Counted from the stretch's first letter, positions 1 to 9,829 are shown. The stretch is 64,000 nucleotides of DNA from UBA1181 sp045226255 (GCA_045226255.1 JBGVCG010000013.1:1-64000); one strand, 5' to 3'. Translations and numbers: made by a program. Notes: a model not told the origin generated them from the letters alone.

Positions 1-83
1 CAATCACAAGTTACAGTAACATTATCAGCAGCAAAGGCTCCCAACCAACACTGCAGACAAAAAAACACTGATATTAGTTTCAA
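1..83 (-). CDS. 5' end of a secreted protein (partial, off left edge)
   Basis: Only the first codons are present. Reading leftward from a TTG at 81-83 gives a signal peptide: Lys, a hydrophobic stretch, then an A-F-A-A cleavage-like site, followed by a Thr/Val-rich mature start. A tandem ATG at 94-99 lies one frame off. Removing one T from the run of seven Ts just after it would join ATG-ATG-Lys-Ser-Phe to the same signal peptide, so either TTG is the start or the homopolymer holds an indel. It lies 28 bp downstream of the preceding minus-strand gene and may be the last visible member of that operon. Function cannot be judged. Confidence 0.4.
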   Translation of the reverse strand, partial: MKLISVFFCLQCWLGAFAADNVTVTCD

Positions 84-110
84 AAAAACTTTTCATCATC
101 TCTTTATTGA

Positions 111-737
111 TTATCGTGACAAGCATTTTTTACAATCAACCATTTGATTATCTCGTGAGAACAAACAATCTATATAATATCCAACATGAGGAGGCTCGTT
201 TAGCTGATGTCCTGACATGGAAAAATACCTGTGTTCGCAATCACTTTCATTCCCAGACTTAATATCAAGGAGAGATGTGGGTTTAAGTGGGAAAACAAAA
301 TCGGAATATTGGCTTGAATTAACAGAAATGCTAATAGCATCCCAACCCCTTGCGGCATAGTCTAATGCAGCCCTGTCTATTTTCATTTCCACCTCAACAT
401 ATCCAGCATCCTTGCGCTCTGCATATGTCAATTCCACAGTTGTATACTTTGAAGACAGAGGGGTTTTCTGTATAGGCGTATGTTTAGTATCTAGTTCAAT
501 AGAAAAATAATTTAAAAATTTATTATCACCATGTACAGAAAACTGAAGAAAACAAATTTCATCAAAAACATATGGCGCCTCAGAAAAATAAAAGTGAAGC
601 ACTACATCTGTAGCTGTCGTATCAGCAGACAACCCCCAAATCGAATCCTTTTGGAATTCCTCCTGTTGTTGGGCAAAACATGTGCCTCCGAAGAGAAGCG
701 ACAAGCCCATGATCACGAATATTTTCAAACTTTTCAT
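111..737 (-). CDS. secreted protein of unknown function
   Basis: 208 aa when started at the ATG at 735-737, which opens directly into a signal peptide (M-K-S-L, hydrophobic core, cleavage near C-F-A-Q). An upstream in-frame ATG at 794 would add 19 residues that hide the signal peptide. The mature part is predicted beta-rich. The last 40 residues contain a Y-F-S-M-S-G-H-Q-L motif followed by G-Y-Y-I, which resembles the 'YDLSGRR..GIYI' endings common in Bacteroidales secreted proteins. The family is not recognised. It starts 62 bp after the HExxH protein gene and is probably cotranscribed with the vWA/tubulin locus, though membership in that system is inference. Confidence 0.65.
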   Translation of the reverse strand: MKSLKIFVIMGLSLLFGGTCFAQQQEEFQKDSIWGLSADTTATDVVLHFYFSEAPYVFDEICFLQFSVHGDNKFLNYFSIELDTKHTPIQKTPLSSKYTTVELTYAERKDAGYVEVEMKIDRAALDYAARGWDAISISVNSSQYSDFVFPLKPTSLLDIKSGNESDCEHRYFSMSGHQLNEPPHVGYYIDCLFSRDNQMVDCKKCLSR

Positions 738-799
738 GCTTCCAGAAATCATATTAAAATCACAAGATATCGCAAACTTATAAAAATATCCCAAGCATC

Positions 800-1825
800 C
801 TACTCTTTTTGCGAATTTATTTCACGCAGGCTCTTCACCCATCCCTTGTGCTCGTTGTTGGGATCGAGCTTCATTGCCGAGAAGGTCTTTTCAGTTGTGC
901 TCTTGAAAGAGGTCTGTATGAAATCTTTCACGAACTTATCTCCGTGGGTATCTTCCATGTAACGGAAGTATGACTCTCCCGCCCAATATTCCGAGATGGT
1001 CTCGCTGGGGAAGTCCCTCAGCAGGGAGCAGTATTTGTCTATGTATTGAATGCGTGCCTCTGGCATGCTCGTTTCTATGTTCCCCACATAAGTGTTGGCG
1101 CAGTAGTCCGCTAATCCTTCCACCTGCCAATTGCAGAACGCCACGTCTTGGGATAGGTCGAGGGATGACATGAAGACATAGTGGTTCATCTCATGCAATA
1201 AAACTGTGACATAACCATTGTTGGCTCTCGGGTTGCATTGGAAACATATGGGATGTATTACGATGGAGGCCTTGCACCCCGCTCCTCCGAGTTGGGATAT
1301 CGTCACGCCAATAGACCCTTGCCCTCTGTATGGACCTTCGAGTAACTTGCTTGCGGTCTCCGAATATTCCTGCGGGCTGGTGGCTAGATAGATGGGCAGT
1401 TTTCGCCCGTTTTGGTCAGCCGGGAAATAATATTTCCCCATCAGGCGGGTTAGCGGAATGATGTTGTCATTGGCGGCATGCAATATGTTTTGCGCATGAC
1501 CTTGCCATACGGCTTCCTTGTCCTTCTTGTAGTATACGATAAAGAACTCGTCCTCCTCGCGTGACCACCCTTCGTCTTCTTTCTGTCCGACATCCTCTCC
1601 ATTGTCCCAATCATAAGGACCGCCACCGTCCACGATGCTCACACCCGCCAAGTGACCTCCCATCCGTATCAGTCCCTTCAGGAAGTTCTGGGTGCTCTCC
1701 GGAATGGTCGCGTACTTGAGCGGCGGCCTGTCTTGCCCTATCTTATACACCTTGCCCATCAGGAAGGCTAGAATGAGAAAGACGCTGAAGACGGAGGCTA
1801 ATGTTATGACTGTTTTTTTATTCAT
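800..1825 (-). CDS. membrane-anchored HExxH (gluzincin-like) zinc peptidase
   Basis: 341 aa. One N-terminal membrane helix (about residues 5-24) is followed by an extracytoplasmic domain. Residues 211-215 read H-E-M-N-H, the zinc-binding HExxH with catalytic Glu. E-G-L-A-D-Y at 236-241 supplies the downstream Glu typical of gluzincins of the peptidase-MA type. Four Cys residues (184, 194, 197, 231) are compatible with disulfides or a metal knuckle. The gene lies 64 bp downstream of the transglutaminase-like membrane protein in the vWA/tubulin operon, so the locus carries two different potential proteases. The substrate is unknown. The catalytic motif is seen directly; the peptidase role is inferred from it. 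Confidence 0.75.
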   Translation of the reverse strand: MNKKTVITLASVFSVFLILAFLMGKVYKIGQDRPPLKYATIPESTQNFLKGLIRMGGHLAGVSIVDGGGPYDWDNGEDVGQKEDEGWSREEDEFFIVYYKKDKEAVWQGHAQNILHAANDNIIPLTRLMGKYYFPADQNGRKLPIYLATSPQEYSETASKLLEGPYRGQGSIGVTISQLGGAGCKASIVIHPICFQCNPRANNGYVTVLLHEMNHYVFMSSLDLSQDVAFCNWQVEGLADYCANTYVGNIETSMPEARIQYIDKYCSLLRDFPSETISEYWAGESYFRYMEDTHGDKFVKDFIQTSFKSTTEKTFSAMKLDPNNEHKGWVKSLREINSQKE

Positions 1826-1889
1826 GATCGTTTACTAGTTGAATAATGAGTTGGCGATATTGGGCATGGGTATATCCTCGATCATCCCT

Positions 1890-3791
1890 CTATTCACCGT
1901 TATTCTCTTCTGTATTCTCTTCTGTACTTTCTTCTGTATCTTCTTCTGCTTCAATCATTTGAAGGAATTCAACCCTTGTCTCAAAATCATCGATCCGCAT
2001 ATCATCCACTAAATCGCCCACCCTATAGCCGTCGCCTGTCGTCTCGCAGTAGATGTAGAGACGATGGTTCACCTCCACGGAGACATCCTTCAGGGGCACA
2101 TTCTCCTTCAGGTAACTGCTCAGCCAAGGGTGTGCCTTCAGTTCGACACCGATGGCGGAGTGTTGTTTCTTGTCGGAGGAGAGGTATAGGACATTGTAAC
2201 CCATGTAATAGAGGATCATGGCCGCCAGCATCGCCTTGCAGTCGCTGTCCCCCTCCTGATCGTACAATGTCTCGTCAGGGAAACGGACATATTCGGGGGT
2301 GAACTGTATGCTCTTGCTGTCTCGGTCCAGGATAAAGTCTATGTTAGGCTCCTGCACGAAATCGAGGGCGAACTGTAGCCGGTCTATCTCGTCCAGTTGG
2401 GTGTGGTTACATTCGTTGTGGATGTAGCTGGCGATGTAGCGTACACGTTCCGAGTAGGTTTTCTCGGATATCATCTTCTGGAACATGTCGGTGATGTATT
2501 CGTACTTCGTCTTTTCCTGCCGTTGGGAGAAATAAGGGTTCCCCTGTCTCATCCGGTTGTAGTCTTCCAAGGAGAAGCGGATGGCGATGTTTCCGTGCAC
2601 CTTCCTGTTGCTGGACGAGTCGAGGTCCCAGTCAAACGTTCGGATCATCTCCCCCTTAGGCGGAAGGATGGAGGCGAAGGCGGGAAGGAGTTCCTCTTCC
2701 TCCTCCTCGAAGGTTGGTTCCTCTTCGTAGTTCGTGATGATCTTCCACGGGCGCTGCACCGACTTGTTCAAGGCGTTCTTGGAGACACCGTAGGAAATCG
2801 AGAAGATGAGCGGGATCAGGTCATAATCGTAGTAGTGCAGCGTATAGTAGGCCGCGATACCGCATAGGGTAACAATCGCGGCGTCGAATTTCCCCAGTCC
2901 TAGCCCTTTGTTTAGCAGATCCAGTTGGGGCTGGAAGCTATGGGAGCGTTCTATGCAGTCGATTTTGATCTGTCGGATGATTGACCATAGCGCGAAGTAG
3001 CAACCGCTTAGGATGAACACTGCGGCGAAATCGTCCCCCAGCAGAGGTTTCCTCAACACGCATGTGTATACGAAGTAGAGGATCAGGAACAGTATGCTGT
3101 AGATGATGGAGGTGAGCAAGACCGTGTCGTTCCATCCGTAGGCCGCCTCTTTGTAGATGTTGTTGCGCTCCGGTTTGGGTCCGTATTTACGGTAGAAAAA
3201 GGCTGATGCGCAGGCCTTGGCTTCCAGCGTGACGGGCCTTTTGTTGTGGAACGAGATGCCTGATAGGCAGACGTAGCCCACCCGATGCTTCATGGGGTCG
3301 AGGAGGGAGGCATCGGAGGGTGAACCCTCGAAAGCGTAAAGCTCGCTGTCCAGCCACAAGGATTTCCAGGACCTTTTCCCTTTGGTCGTGGGGGTTTCAG
3401 GATGTTTCTTTTGTGCGGTGTAGCCTACCAATACCGGCTTGGTGTTTTTAAGGTGTTGCCTATAGATCAGGCCCTCCGAGGTGACATAGCCGCGCATTCG
3501 GTAGTCGGATTGGTTGGCGTCGTCATCCACGTCTCCGTTGAGGACCCACACCACCGAGCGTTCATCGTTGTCGGACTTCACGCGTGTGACGGGTTTGTCC
3601 AGCTCCATGTTGGTCAGTTTCATCTCCACCAGGTCGATGCTCTCCTCGTCCAGGTACCCCACGTTCTGGAGCGGTTTGCCGGGAGAAGAGATGCCGATCC
3701 ATATCGGATGATGACGACGGGCTATATGGTATAGTATCGTCACGCCAATAACAATAGCCAAAAAGTATATTTTATTTATATCCTCGAACAT
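1890..3791 (-). CDS. polytopic membrane protein with transglutaminase/papain-like C-terminal domain
   Basis: 633 aa. Membrane helices are predicted near 8-24, 224-246, 254-272 and 303-340. Between the first and second lies a roughly 200-residue soluble domain. After the helices come an acidic stretch (358-369, mostly Glu) and a cytoplasmic-type C-terminal domain. There, G-D-S-D-C-K-A (514-520) and the His of K-K-Q-H-S-A-I (544) look like the Cys-His dyad of transglutaminase-like cysteine proteases. The extreme C-terminus is a Glu/Thr-rich acidic tail. The start lies 4 bp after the stop of the 905-aa gene, so translation is probably coupled. The substrate, and whether it cuts or cross-links, is unknown. 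Confidence 0.7.
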   Translation of the reverse strand: MFEDINKIYFLAIVIGVTILYHIARRHHPIWIGISSPGKPLQNVGYLDEESIDLVEMKLTNMELDKPVTRVKSDNDERSVVWVLNGDVDDDANQSDYRMRGYVTSEGLIYRQHLKNTKPVLVGYTAQKKHPETPTTKGKRSWKSLWLDSELYAFEGSPSDASLLDPMKHRVGYVCLSGISFHNKRPVTLEAKACASAFFYRKYGPKPERNNIYKEAAYGWNDTVLLTSIIYSILFLILYFVYTCVLRKPLLGDDFAAVFILSGCYFALWSIIRQIKIDCIERSHSFQPQLDLLNKGLGLGKFDAAIVTLCGIAAYYTLHYYDYDLIPLIFSISYGVSKNALNKSVQRPWKIITNYEEEPTFEEEEEELLPAFASILPPKGEMIRTFDWDLDSSSNRKVHGNIAIRFSLEDYNRMRQGNPYFSQRQEKTKYEYITDMFQKMISEKTYSERVRYIASYIHNECNHTQLDEIDRLQFALDFVQEPNIDFILDRDSKSIQFTPEYVRFPDETLYDQEGDSDCKAMLAAMILYYMGYNVLYLSSDKKQHSAIGVELKAHPWLSSYLKENVPLKDVSVEVNHRLYIYCETTGDGYRVGDLVDDMRIDDFETRVEFLQMIEAEEDTEESTEENTEENNGE

Positions 3792-3795
3792 ACTG

Positions 3796-6513
3796 TTAAT
3801 CTTTGACGTTTAATTTACTTGTGTAGATATCCCGGATGGCCATGCTCTCGTTGAAGTGCGTCGCGTCGAACAGTTTCAGCCATTCGCTCGAGTTGTCGTT
3901 TTGACAGATGGCCCAAAGGATGAGGGAGGATGTCGAATTCTTATGGAAGGATTGCATCTCCTCGTTCAATCTTTTCTGTCGTACCTCCTTGTCGAAGTCC
4001 TCTGTAGGCAGGATACGGTTCAGCGCGACCGTGTCGAACGTCCGCCATCGGGTGAGGAAGAGGTATTTCTGTAGCAATGCCTTGTTGTTGTCAAACTGGT
4101 ATTGGGCATGGTGGGAAGGCATGCTGCTTTCGAACAGATACTGAAGCTTCGCGATGTTGCCCTTCACGTCGCTGTGCTCGACATCCGCGGTGGAGGTCAG
4201 TTCCCCGTTGGTGGCGGCCGAGTGGATGAACGGTGCCAGCACTTTGTCGTTATCCATCCTGACGGCGTAGTAGACTATCTTTTCGCCTACCGTCGGGTGT
4301 TTGTGCGGCAGCAGGTCCATATCGATCCGTTTCCGTAATTGCTCGCGGAAGAGGGTCTGGTTTTCCGTCCAGCTCTGCTCTTCCATCCTGTCTTTCTCCT
4401 TCTTGGAGAGGAACACCTTGTATCCTAGTTCTTCGTTAAAGATCCTCTCGTGCTTGTCCCTTACCATGATGCCGTGGAACAGTGTCATCACATCGTTCTT
4501 GTAGGTGTGGAGAAGCAGGTGGCAGTCTTCGTCGTCCAACTGGTTGATGCGTCTTGGCACTCGCTGCACATAGATCTCCCTGCACTCCTCCTCCAGTTCG
4601 TTTATCACGACATTCCCCGCATAGGAGCCACCCACGGCGGGTTGGTTGAAGAGTGTCATCGGTAATTCCATGTCCGAATAGAAACTGCTGGTCGGCAGGG
4701 GTCTGACATCCCGCTCGATCCATTTGCATCGTTTGAGGTATTCGTCGCACAACGCCGCCATGTAATCGTACAGCCCGTTCGCCTCCGTCTCGATACGGTT
4801 CGCGATGCGCGCGTAGGCGTCATGCAGATAGTAGGCCTTCAGCCTGCGCTCTTTCTTCCCTTTCTTCCGGTGATAGAGGCCGAGGCTTGTGAACTGGCAT
4901 ATCAGGGGGATCATGAAGAGGAGGGCGGACCAATAGACCGCATTGGCCTTCACGTCGCCCAGGTCGAATAGGTATTGGGAGGTCAACGTGACGAAAGGCA
5001 TAAAGGTAAGTACCGACATGATGCCCATCAGGAAGGCACGGCCTAGTCTACCCATGAATGTGGTCTCCTGCTTGAGTATGTTCACGAAATCCTCCTGGGC
5101 CGTTTGCTTCATCTCCTCGCACCTGTGCGAAGGGGTTCGGCTTTCCAGGTCGGCGCAGTAGGTCTCATGGTAGGATTCGAAGTCGTCTTTCAGTTTCTTA
5201 GGAACGTTCCTTTGGTAGAGGTTCGTCCATATGTTTTGCTCGATTTGGTCGTGCAACCTGCCCTTCATCTTTCCGATCTCCGTCTTGAAGGCCTTCAGGT
5301 TGCGCGTGATGCGGGTCAGGCAACCCACGTGGATGTTGCTGGTGACCAACTGCCTCTCGATGGCGGAAGGCAGCGTCATTTCGGCGAATATGTTCTGGTT
5401 CTGCCTACGCATCGAACTGATCTCCTCCAGGATCGATTCCGATTCGCTGGAGATGACGTCCATGATCTTTAACCGTAGATTCGCTGGATAATATTTCAGG
5501 TAACGGGTATAGTAAAGCTTCTTCAGTTTGCTGTTCGCGAAGTTATGGATCGGGTGCGGAGCAGGTTCCTGCATTTTGGTCTCGGACAGGTCGAAGTCGA
5601 TGTTCTGGAACTTCGCGATGATATTCTCCGCACTCACCTTGCTGAAGTCGATGATGTGGCCCTTCTCGTCCGTCTGTTCCAGGTCGCCCTCTTTGCTTAG
5701 TATGTCGATGACGTCGTTCAGCACCGTCTCTTTGTCTATTTTGTCCTGCACGGAGGTGTCGAAGAACAACGAGGAGCATCCCATGGAGAAGTAGAAACGG
5801 TCATCCGAACTGCTTCCGCTAATGAGGGGGTGAACCTTGTCGCAGGCGTAATAGAGGTGGACCATGCATTGGAAGAGATACTCGGCTTGCTCCTTTTCGC
5901 TCAGGGTAGGGAAGTATGACTCTGTCCTGTTCTGTACATCCTGGTAGAAGAACATGCGGTCGTATCCCCGCACGGAAGGGATGGCGTGCTGCACCTCTAT
6001 CTCGCGGAGCGTCAGGTGCACATTCTGGCGCTGTTCAGCAGTCAGGCTGTTCACATTGGAAGGGATGTAGTAGACGCCAATGATGGACATTCCCTGGTGG
6101 ATATGGTTCGGAAGGATTCGTCCCTTCTCCTTTTGGAGCATGACCGCGATGGAAGGGAAGACCAATTGCGTGAAGCTTTGGGTGGCGTCTCCCAACACGC
6201 AGATATTCAGTGTCTCCGTTCCGTCGATATTGGAGTGGCGCAACATCTGGATGAACGCTTGGCCTTTGCGGACAATCGTCTCCTGGAAGTCGTAGATGCA
6301 TTGCGACATCAGTTCGGCATCGTTCGGATCAATGTCTTTGAAGTTGTTGTCGTATTGGGTGTATAGCCACTGCCGTTTGTCGTGTTCCTCCTCCTCGTAC
6401 CAATCCTGTGCCTGCTCTTCCAGCAGGACACCAGGCAACCTTCCGACAAGCTCACGGAAGTGGGTTTGCCGGTCACCTTGGTCTGTCAGATCAATTATCC
6501 AAAGAGGGAACAT
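3796..6513 (-). CDS. large protein with two central membrane helices, partner of tubulin-like protein (unknown function)
   Basis: 905 aa; I do not recognise the family. The first ~255 residues look alpha/beta (hydrophobic strand starts at L-W-I-I-D-L, L-N-I-C-V-L-G-D, S-I-I-G-V-Y-Y-I). A long helical, charged region (~320-485) follows. Two membrane helices lie at about 493-511 and 525-546, followed by a K/R-rich stretch (549-558). The C-terminal ~350 residues are soluble. The hairpin topology would put both large soluble parts in the cytoplasm, where the tubulin-like protein acts. It is 34 bp downstream of that gene and 4 bp upstream of the transglutaminase-like gene. A membrane adaptor or tether for the filament is a guess from context only. 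Confidence 0.7.
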   Translation of the reverse strand: MFPLWIIDLTDQGDRQTHFRELVGRLPGVLLEEQAQDWYEEEEHDKRQWLYTQYDNNFKDIDPNDAELMSQCIYDFQETIVRKGQAFIQMLRHSNIDGTETLNICVLGDATQSFTQLVFPSIAVMLQKEKGRILPNHIHQGMSIIGVYYIPSNVNSLTAEQRQNVHLTLREIEVQHAIPSVRGYDRMFFYQDVQNRTESYFPTLSEKEQAEYLFQCMVHLYYACDKVHPLISGSSSDDRFYFSMGCSSLFFDTSVQDKIDKETVLNDVIDILSKEGDLEQTDEKGHIIDFSKVSAENIIAKFQNIDFDLSETKMQEPAPHPIHNFANSKLKKLYYTRYLKYYPANLRLKIMDVISSESESILEEISSMRRQNQNIFAEMTLPSAIERQLVTSNIHVGCLTRITRNLKAFKTEIGKMKGRLHDQIEQNIWTNLYQRNVPKKLKDDFESYHETYCADLESRTPSHRCEEMKQTAQEDFVNILKQETTFMGRLGRAFLMGIMSVLTFMPFVTLTSQYLFDLGDVKANAVYWSALLFMIPLICQFTSLGLYHRKKGKKERRLKAYYLHDAYARIANRIETEANGLYDYMAALCDEYLKRCKWIERDVRPLPTSSFYSDMELPMTLFNQPAVGGSYAGNVVINELEEECREIYVQRVPRRINQLDDEDCHLLLHTYKNDVMTLFHGIMVRDKHERIFNEELGYKVFLSKKEKDRMEEQSWTENQTLFREQLRKRIDMDLLPHKHPTVGEKIVYYAVRMDNDKVLAPFIHSAATNGELTSTADVEHSDVKGNIAKLQYLFESSMPSHHAQYQFDNNKALLQKYLFLTRWRTFDTVALNRILPTEDFDKEVRQKRLNEEMQSFHKNSTSSLILWAICQNDNSSEWLKLFDATHFNESMAIRDIYTSKLNVKD

Positions 6514-6547
6514 CTTTTCTAAATCGTTAATTCACAATATTTTATTA

Positions 6548-9500
6548 TTATCCGATAAATTTATGAACGGTGTCGTAATCGTTTCGGATAATATTGAAGA
6601 AGATGTTATACAATCGTTTTTCGTCGTCTGTGGCGCTCTGTTGCTTCAGGATGGATAGTTCTTTCAGGACAGCCTTTTGTTTTTCCGCATAGCCATCCTT
6701 CAGGATCTGTTCTCCGTTGTAGACGATCGCGGTTCCGTCATCGTTCAGCAGGATGTTGCCTTGAGCGTCCAGGGCGGTCTTCTTTTGGCGCAGGATGCCT
6801 TGCAGCAGTCGGTTCAATGTCTCGCTGTAGCGTCTGTTGTAGAACAGTTTGAAGTATTCATCGAATTGCAGGCTGAAGTCCGCGCCAGACACCTCGTCGT
6901 AGAGTTTCTTGCCGTTCTCGATCTTACGCAGGCAAAGCGCTCCCTTGTAGATGGAGAAGGCTTCCGGCCTGGCGATTTCGAAGGAGGTGCGGTTTTTCGG
7001 GTTGACGAGGTACATGGAGGTCTCGAACGATTCCGGGTCGAACTCGTCTTGGAAGAACAATGGCTTCAACTCTTTCTCGTACTCCTTCAGCAGCAACATC
7101 TTCGCGAATGTGCGGTGTTGCGCGAGCACCTCGTCTGGAAGATCGTCCAAGGTGATTTTGCCCAGGAACTGTGCGAAGTCGTGGTGGAAGTGGTATTTCT
7201 CGCGGAAGGTGGCGTTGTTGTAAACCATCTCCAGACTATCGTAGATGCGGTAGTCCCTGAAGGAGAGTCCGTACTTGGATTTCAGCACCAATGCCGAGTT
7301 GGCGTCGCCGCCCGACACGTAGCGGTGGCGGTTATTGCCCTCCTCGTAGCCTAGCATCTCCTTGGCGAGGTCTTTGTCTTGTGCCACGAACACGAGGTGT
7401 TCCTCTTTCTTCGTCACCTCGATGCGGGCTGTGTTATAGTTGAAGAAGAGGGCAGGGCTCAGGCTCTTGCGCACCTCGTCCTTTTGCTCGTTCGGAAGGT
7501 CACGGAAGAAGTGTGAAACCTTTTTGTTGGCCCAATTCTCTTGGATATTCTTGTTCTCGCGGGTTGCCACGTCGAGTACTTGCTGCGCGAAGTAGAGGAA
7601 GTCTTCGATGATGGCTTCAGGCTTGCGGTCTTCCAGTGTCGGATTGGCGAAGAAGCGGCACTCTTCCGTCACCTCCTCCTCCTTTCCTTTGCCTGTTTTC
7701 TCCTTTTGGATGAGGATATATTGGTTGGCCTTCAACTGATCCAAACGCTTCTCGTTCTTGGTCTCGTAGATACCCTCTTTGAGCAATTTGGCGATATCGT
7801 TGCGGTCTGGTGTCTCCGCAGTGTCCTCGTCCGCCTGGATGATGTTGCGGTAGCAGCGGCTGAAGAAGTTGTTCGGTTTCCAACCGTTTCCGTTGCATAT
7901 CTCCTTCAGCATAGGGAGGTAGACCGTGGTGACATCCAGGGAAGTGTTTCCGAACTCGGTCGCCAAGCGGTCGTAGTAGCGCACCGCCTGTTCGTTCATT
8001 TCGGCGGCTTTGTCCTTGATCATCGTCAGTTGGCTCTTCAGTTTCGCCAGCTCGTCGCTCTTCTCGTTGGTGCAGAAGTCGCCCAACAAGTCATGCGCCC
8101 AATCCTCGACGGCCCGTTCGATGTAATCGTGGATGTACGAATCCAGTTCGCTTTGGTATTTCCTGATGTCGTCGTTGTTGGACTTGATGGTCTTTTCCGC
8201 AAGTGTGCGGTTTTCCGCAGCCTTAGCCAGCTCCTGCAGTTCGTTCAGTTTGTCGGCGAGCTCGGTCTTCCTCCTGTCGAAGGAGTCGTTTTCGTTGTCG
8301 TATCTGGAGCGGATGAAGGTACGGATAGCGTCCAACGCATTGATCGCGTAGATGAGGCCTTTCTCACGGATCCACTCTTCCGCCTGTTTCCATGCGCCCT
8401 TGACCAGTAATTGCTTGTTGGCGCTTCTCTGCTCCGGCGTCACTTTATTCGCCTTGATGCTCGACTCGATGGTCTCCAGTTCGCTCAGCACATTGTCCAG
8501 CTTCATGATGCTAGGCAATTCTTCCTTGCCGGAGATTACGGAGGAGTCCAGCACATCCTCCTCCAACTCGTTCAGTTTGGCCGCCACTAGCTTATATGCC
8601 AACGTGTTAGGTACCTTGTGGTCGAGTTGCAGGAACAGTTTCTTGTATAGGGTAGGCACTACGCTTTCCGGTATCTGGTTCTCCTTCGCATCTGCGTTCA
8701 GCAGCCATGTGCGCAGCACGTCACGCTCGAATCGTCCGCGGAAGTAGCGGGCGAATTGGTCGGTAGGCTTATGCAATTGGACGTAGCCCATAGGGACCAG
8801 GAAGTCCTCGTGGTTACGTTCCATGATATCGTTCATGTAGTTGTCGATGTCCGAGCGGAATGTCTCGCCACCCGCGCCGTGGTGGAGGATGTAGATCATC
8901 TCCGCCGTGTTGTGGTACATCACGTGCGTGCTGCCCAGTGATGTTCCCTTATCCGTTTGGATATCGATAGGGATCATGTAGTAGAACGGGCAATATTTCC
9001 GTTTGCTGTCGATCAGGTTATAGTCGTTCACGAAGGCCATGCGGTGCATCACCGTGTTCTGGCTTTTCTTCTGGCTCATCTCCTTGAAGGCCTGTATTTC
9101 GCTGAAGACGGCGTAGGCGTTCAGTGCGTATTTCTCCTCGGTAGCGTTGCAGTCGATGTATATCTTAGGCATGTACATGATCAGGATCAACTGGGGATCG
9201 CCGTCGCCTACGATTTGCTTGTGCGTTTGGTTGATATGGTAGAGCACGTCGTTGATGATACCGCTACCAGTTCCTCCGTTGGAGCTTCCGATAACCCAGT
9301 AGAAGATGGTGCAGCTCTCTCCACCCACCGTTTTCACGTCGTTCAAGGCTGAAATGGCGGCCTGTAGTTTGGTTTGGAAGTCAGTCAGGGAGTGGGCGAA
9401 GGCGATACGAGACTTCATACGGAAAGCGCCTGCGCCGAACCCTAGGGGTTGGTCAGGTATCTTGACCGCCAATTCAGGGGAGCAAGCCTCCAGGATACGT

Positions 9501-9829
9501 TTGTTGATGAGTGTCGAGGTGTCTTGCGTCGCCTCGTAGTAGATGGCCTGCGGATTGGCGAGACCCAAATTGACGAGGTCAGACTGCGGGTTGACAAAAG
9601 GGACGCGCCCTTCCTCGAAGTCCTTGCGGTTGCGCTGGTTCGCCTGGTCGATGTCGCGCTGGTCGGTATCCAGGAAAAGGAACCGATAGCTTTCGTTCAT
9701 GGCCTCCAAGCGAGATTTCGTAGCCGTGTGTGTCGGGTATCGGTTGGCATATACTTTCTCTTTTACCTGTGTGACGGTTTGGCAGCCGGAACCGCCCAAT
9801 CCGATGAAAATGTGTTTCTCGTTTGCCAT
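6548..9829 (-). CDS. tubulin/FtsZ-fold GTPase-like protein (Tubulin_2-type)
   Basis: 1093 aa. The N-terminal ~300 residues carry the hallmarks of the tubulin/FtsZ nucleotide-binding fold: a first-strand glycine loop G-L-G-G-S-G-C (10-16), an F-L-D-T-D strand end (52-56) and the tubulin signature G-G-T-G-S-G (185-190). The protein is about three times longer than FtsZ. A coiled-coil-rich part (about 515-625) and a large unknown C-terminal half follow, as in the 'tubulin-like' family of big bacterial proteins. I could not pick out a clear T7 catalytic-loop Asp, so polymer-coupled GTP hydrolysis is not assured. It sits between the vWA protein and the two-helix protein, 34 bp from each. It is not a cell-division FtsZ. 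Confidence 0.8.
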   Translation of the reverse strand: MANEKHIFIGLGGSGCQTVTQVKEKVYANRYPTHTATKSRLEAMNESYRFLFLDTDQRDIDQANQRNRKDFEEGRVPFVNPQSDLVNLGLANPQAIYYEATQDTSTLINKRILEACSPELAVKIPDQPLGFGAGAFRMKSRIAFAHSLTDFQTKLQAAISALNDVKTVGGESCTIFYWVIGSSNGGTGSGIINDVLYHINQTHKQIVGDGDPQLILIMYMPKIYIDCNATEEKYALNAYAVFSEIQAFKEMSQKKSQNTVMHRMAFVNDYNLIDSKRKYCPFYYMIPIDIQTDKGTSLGSTHVMYHNTAEMIYILHHGAGGETFRSDIDNYMNDIMERNHEDFLVPMGYVQLHKPTDQFARYFRGRFERDVLRTWLLNADAKENQIPESVVPTLYKKLFLQLDHKVPNTLAYKLVAAKLNELEEDVLDSSVISGKEELPSIMKLDNVLSELETIESSIKANKVTPEQRSANKQLLVKGAWKQAEEWIREKGLIYAINALDAIRTFIRSRYDNENDSFDRRKTELADKLNELQELAKAAENRTLAEKTIKSNNDDIRKYQSELDSYIHDYIERAVEDWAHDLLGDFCTNEKSDELAKLKSQLTMIKDKAAEMNEQAVRYYDRLATEFGNTSLDVTTVYLPMLKEICNGNGWKPNNFFSRCYRNIIQADEDTAETPDRNDIAKLLKEGIYETKNEKRLDQLKANQYILIQKEKTGKGKEEEVTEECRFFANPTLEDRKPEAIIEDFLYFAQQVLDVATRENKNIQENWANKKVSHFFRDLPNEQKDEVRKSLSPALFFNYNTARIEVTKKEEHLVFVAQDKDLAKEMLGYEEGNNRHRYVSGGDANSALVLKSKYGLSFRDYRIYDSLEMVYNNATFREKYHFHHDFAQFLGKITLDDLPDEVLAQHRTFAKMLLLKEYEKELKPLFFQDEFDPESFETSMYLVNPKNRTSFEIARPEAFSIYKGALCLRKIENGKKLYDEVSGADFSLQFDEYFKLFYNRRYSETLNRLLQGILRQKKTALDAQGNILLNDDGTAIVYNGEQILKDGYAEKQKAVLKELSILKQQSATDDEKRLYNIFFNIIRNDYDTVHKFIG

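Noticed and set aside
6548..9829. Tubulin-like gene as a second cell-division FtsZ
   Set aside because: It is three times longer, lacks the FtsZ-specific C-terminal tail and clear T7 loop, and sits with vWA and membrane proteins, not in a dcw cluster.
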